This document shows positions 5,931 through 7,615 of a DNA stretch of 7,615 nt, in pieces. Every line of letters begins with the position of its first letter. Position 1 is the stretch's first letter. The stretch spans positions 1 to 7,615 of the forward strand of contig JAEVZK010000036.1 of assembly GCA_023392285.1 (NCBI GenBank). Reading direction: 5' to 3'. The DNA comes from Armatimonadota bacterium (lineage in GTDB: Bacteria; Armatimonadota; Fimbriimonadia; Fimbriimonadales; Fimbriimonadaceae). Both the position numbers and the translations under genes were made by a program. Under the pieces are notes generated by a model. The model was not told the origin of the DNA. It worked only from the letters and a program-made list of their open reading frames with translations, and made no database searches.

Positions 5931-7018
5931 TAAACCTTCAGCTTGAATATCAAAAATTCCAGCAGCTTAAAGCCGTAAGCCAGCAGAATGATCATCAAGC
6001 ATGCGAGCAGCAGTTCATGGAAAGAGGTCGCCTTCGTAACCATGGTTCCCGCCTTATCGCTTGCCGGATTGAAGGTCGCCCGGCCAATTAACTTGTCCAG
6101 CGTTTGAATCAGTCCTGCGACGCCCGCGATCAAGATTGGGTGCGCAAGGATGTAAACGGCAGCAAAGCCAATGATCATCAAGGGCATTGCGGCCTTATAT
6201 TTGTGCTTTTGATGCTCGTTGTAGATGACGCAGGACTTGCAGCGGTCGCGCTTTTGGTCCACGCTGAGGCGGTTGTTCCGGGGAATGTAGTTTGCCGCCA
6301 TCAGCTGATCCTTGGGGATCGGCTTGTTCTCCATGGCGTTGCGAATGACTTCTTCCTCGCACATGCAGCCAGTCAGCTCTCGCCAGCAGGTACGGCGAGC
6401 GTGGTAGATCGGGCATCGCTCTCGCACAAATTTTCGGCAGAAGGGCAACTGCCAACACTTGCCCAAGAAGACATTATTCCGATCGACTTCCTCTTTGACA
6501 CCCTTTCCGTAGCGCAACTGATCGGCCTTCGAACCTTGACGAAGACGTTGTTGGCTCTTGATGCCTACGTCGATCAGAACCACGGCCAAGCCGATGCCGC
6601 CGAGGATAAGGCCATTTCGACTGAGGCTATCGAATGCGGCGGAGACTGGTTTCCCTGATGCGTTAGAAACGACTAGGCTTGAGAGGATCAGGGGCGCAAA
6701 GTAGAGCAATCCACCCACGAGCAACTGCAGAGCCCCAAGCAGGCTTTCTCCCCACCAGAGATAAGTTGTGCTCGCCCCAAGCGCCAGTACCCCAGCCATG
6801 AGGAGCTTGTCGTAGATGCCTATGTTGCTGAGCGCAGCGGTTTCGCTCGCGGGAGGGCTAGAACCGCCGAAGGCAATGGCCGTAAAACATAGGAAACCAG
6901 CACCGATGACCGCTAATGCTACGCCAAACCACATGAGCACCTTAGCCGCACCCGACAAGAAGTCGACGAAAGCCTCGGCTACTTCTCGGTTAGGGGCAGG
7001 CCCGCGCTGCATACTCAT
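5930..7018 (-). CDS. Six-span membrane protein with cytoplasmic cysteine-rich (two-CW-like) domain
   Basis: The 362-residue product has about six hydrophobic segments: 25-50, 70-88, 92-116, 135-153, 276-303 and 334-355. Between spans 4 and 5 lies a basic loop of about 120 residues (154-275), which the even span count and positive charge place in the cytoplasm. It contains eight cysteines: C188 (followed by W189), C194, C202 (CP), C211 (CW), C218, C220, then C260 and C263 (CKSC). This CW-C-CP-CW-G-CxC-CxxC order resembles the two-CW type cysteine domain found in some bacterial signalling and anaerobe proteins, and could hold zinc or an iron-sulfur cluster; this is inference. The gene starts 7 nt after efp (a second ATG two codons on is possible) and overlaps the cyclase gene by one base (TAATG), so all three are probably cotranscribed. 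The integral-membrane call is firm; no function is assigned. Confidence 0.85.
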   Translation of the reverse strand: MSMQRGPAPNREVAEAFVDFLSGAAKVLMWFGVALAVIGAGFLCFTAIAFGGSSPPASETAALSNIGIYDKLLMAGVLALGASTTYLWWGESLLGALQLLVGGLLYFAPLILSSLVVSNASGKPVSAAFDSLSRNGLILGGIGLAVVLIDVGIKSQQRLRQGSKADQLRYGKGVKEEVDRNNVFLGKCWQLPFCRKFVRERCPIYHARRTCWRELTGCMCEEEVIRNAMENKPIPKDQLMAANYIPRNNRLSVDQKRDRCKSCVIYNEHQKHKYKAAMPLMIIGFAAVYILAHPILIAGVAGLIQTLDKLIGRATFNPASDKAGTMVTKATSFHELLLACLMIILLAYGFKLLEFLIFKLKV

Positions 7019-7025
7019 GCGTTAC

Positions 7026-7595
7026 TTATCTCTTGACGCGTTCCAAGTAAGTATCGGTTCGGGTATCGACCTTCACGACGTCGCCGATATTGATGTGAAA
7101 GGGCACCTGAACGGAGGCGCCAGACTCTAACTTAGCCGGTTTTGTACTGCCGCTGCTCACGGTATCGCCTTTATAGCCAGGGTCCGTCTCGACCACTTCC
7201 AGTTCGACAAAGTTGGGCAGCTCGTATCCAAGCGTTTCGTTGTCAGACACCAGACTCACAATTTCGGCGTCCTCCTTAAGGTATTTGCCTTGGTCACCGA
7301 GAACGTTCTCATCGATCTCGAATTGCTCATAGCTGTCCAGATCCATGAGGAGCGCCTTGCCACGCTGGCGTCCCAAGAATTGCATTTTGACCTTTTCAAC
7401 GAACGCGGGATCGACGCGCTCGCCCGACCGGAAGGTCTTCTCTAACGTTTGGCCGGTCTTGATCTTGCGCAGCTTCGTACGCACAAAGGCACCGCCCTTT
7501 CCAGGCTTTACATGTTGGAACTCGATGATGGTGTAAACATCACCGTCCAGGTAGAAATGCATCCCGTTCTTAAAATCACTTGTATCGACTGCCAA
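7026..7595 (-). CDS. efp: Translation elongation factor P
   Basis: EF-P binds the ribosome between the P and E sites and relieves stalling at polyproline stretches. The product is 189 residues, full length for the family, with three beta-barrel domains: an N-terminal KOW-like domain (about 1-65), a central OB domain (about 66-130) and a C-terminal OB domain ending IGDVVKVDTRTDTYLERVKR. The domain I tip loop reads KPGKGGAF with Lys33 at the tip, the position modified in lysine-type EF-Ps (E. coli K34). No modifying enzyme gene is present in the window, so the modification type cannot be told. The start is TTG 7593-7595, supported by AGGAG at 7604-7608 and by alignment of the N-terminus with the family; no ATG or GTG is suitably placed. 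It is the first visible gene of a minus-strand group with the cysteine-rich membrane protein and the cyclase homologue; any promoter lies beyond the right edge. Confidence 0.97.
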   Translation of the reverse strand: MAVDTSDFKNGMHFYLDGDVYTIIEFQHVKPGKGGAFVRTKLRKIKTGQTLEKTFRSGERVDPAFVEKVKMQFLGRQRGKALLMDLDSYEQFEIDENVLGDQGKYLKEDAEIVSLVSDNETLGYELPNFVELEVVETDPGYKGDTVSSGSTKPAKLESGASVQVPFHINIGDVVKVDTRTDTYLERVKR

Positions 7596-7603
7596 CTCAA
7601 TAT

Positions 7604-7608
7604 CTCCT
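7604..7608 (-). promoter_or_regulatory. Shine-Dalgarno of efp, supports the TTG start
   Basis: On the minus strand AGGAG occurs here, 8 nt before TTG 7595-7593. It is the strongest ribosome binding site in the window and settles the unusual TTG initiation codon of efp. Confidence 0.8.
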
Positions 7609-7615
7609 GCAAAAG

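Noticed and set aside
6104..6658. 184-codon plus-strand frame opposite the membrane-protein gene
   Set aside because: It is a shadow of the membrane-protein gene, whose frame shows coherent membrane spans, an ordered cysteine pattern and operon spacing on the minus strand.

Overview
The window is ordinary bacterial chromosome. It holds seven complete protein-coding genes, one small predicted membrane-protein gene and the 3' end of another gene. No tRNA, rRNA, CRISPR array, transposon or attachment site was found. Gene density is high and GC content moderate, and starts are mixed (ATG, GTG, TTG). The lineage cannot be fixed from the sequence alone. The gene set and the style of the hypothetical proteins would suit a deep-branching Gram-negative-type phylum such as Armatimonadota, but that is a weak inference.

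Plus strand, left to right. The end of a probable class I SAM-dependent methyltransferase (1-284) is followed by ftsZ (402-1592, GTG start with a good Shine-Dalgarno), which ends in a strong intrinsic terminator (1649-1674). Next is a two-component system: a multi-pass NarL-type (HisKA_3) sensor kinase (1789-2886) and, 3 nt later, a NarL/FixJ response regulator (2890-3552). The kinase has a perfect TATAAT only 8 nt before its ATG, so its mRNA is probably leaderless. A 57-residue single-span membrane protein (3625-3798) follows on the same strand.

Minus strand, right to left. The efp gene for elongation factor P (7595-7026, TTG start) is followed after 7 nt by a six-span membrane protein with a large cysteine-rich cytoplasmic loop (7018-5930). 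That gene overlaps by one base (TAATG) an RNA 3'-terminal phosphate cyclase family gene (5930-4872). These three look like one transcript. After 97 nt comes a lipoprotein polysaccharide deacetylase (4774-3803), which ends convergently 4 nt from the small membrane-protein gene.

The two most notable points are in the minus-strand cluster. The cyclase homologue keeps the family fold motifs, but arginine stands where the catalytic histidine nucleophile should be and several other active-site positions are changed, so it is probably not a classical RtcA. Its translationally coupled neighbour carries a C-W / C-P / C-W / C-x-C / C-x-x-C pattern resembling the two-CW type of cysteine domain, placed inside a membrane protein. 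Their linkage to efp raises a possible translation- or RNA-related role, which is inference only.
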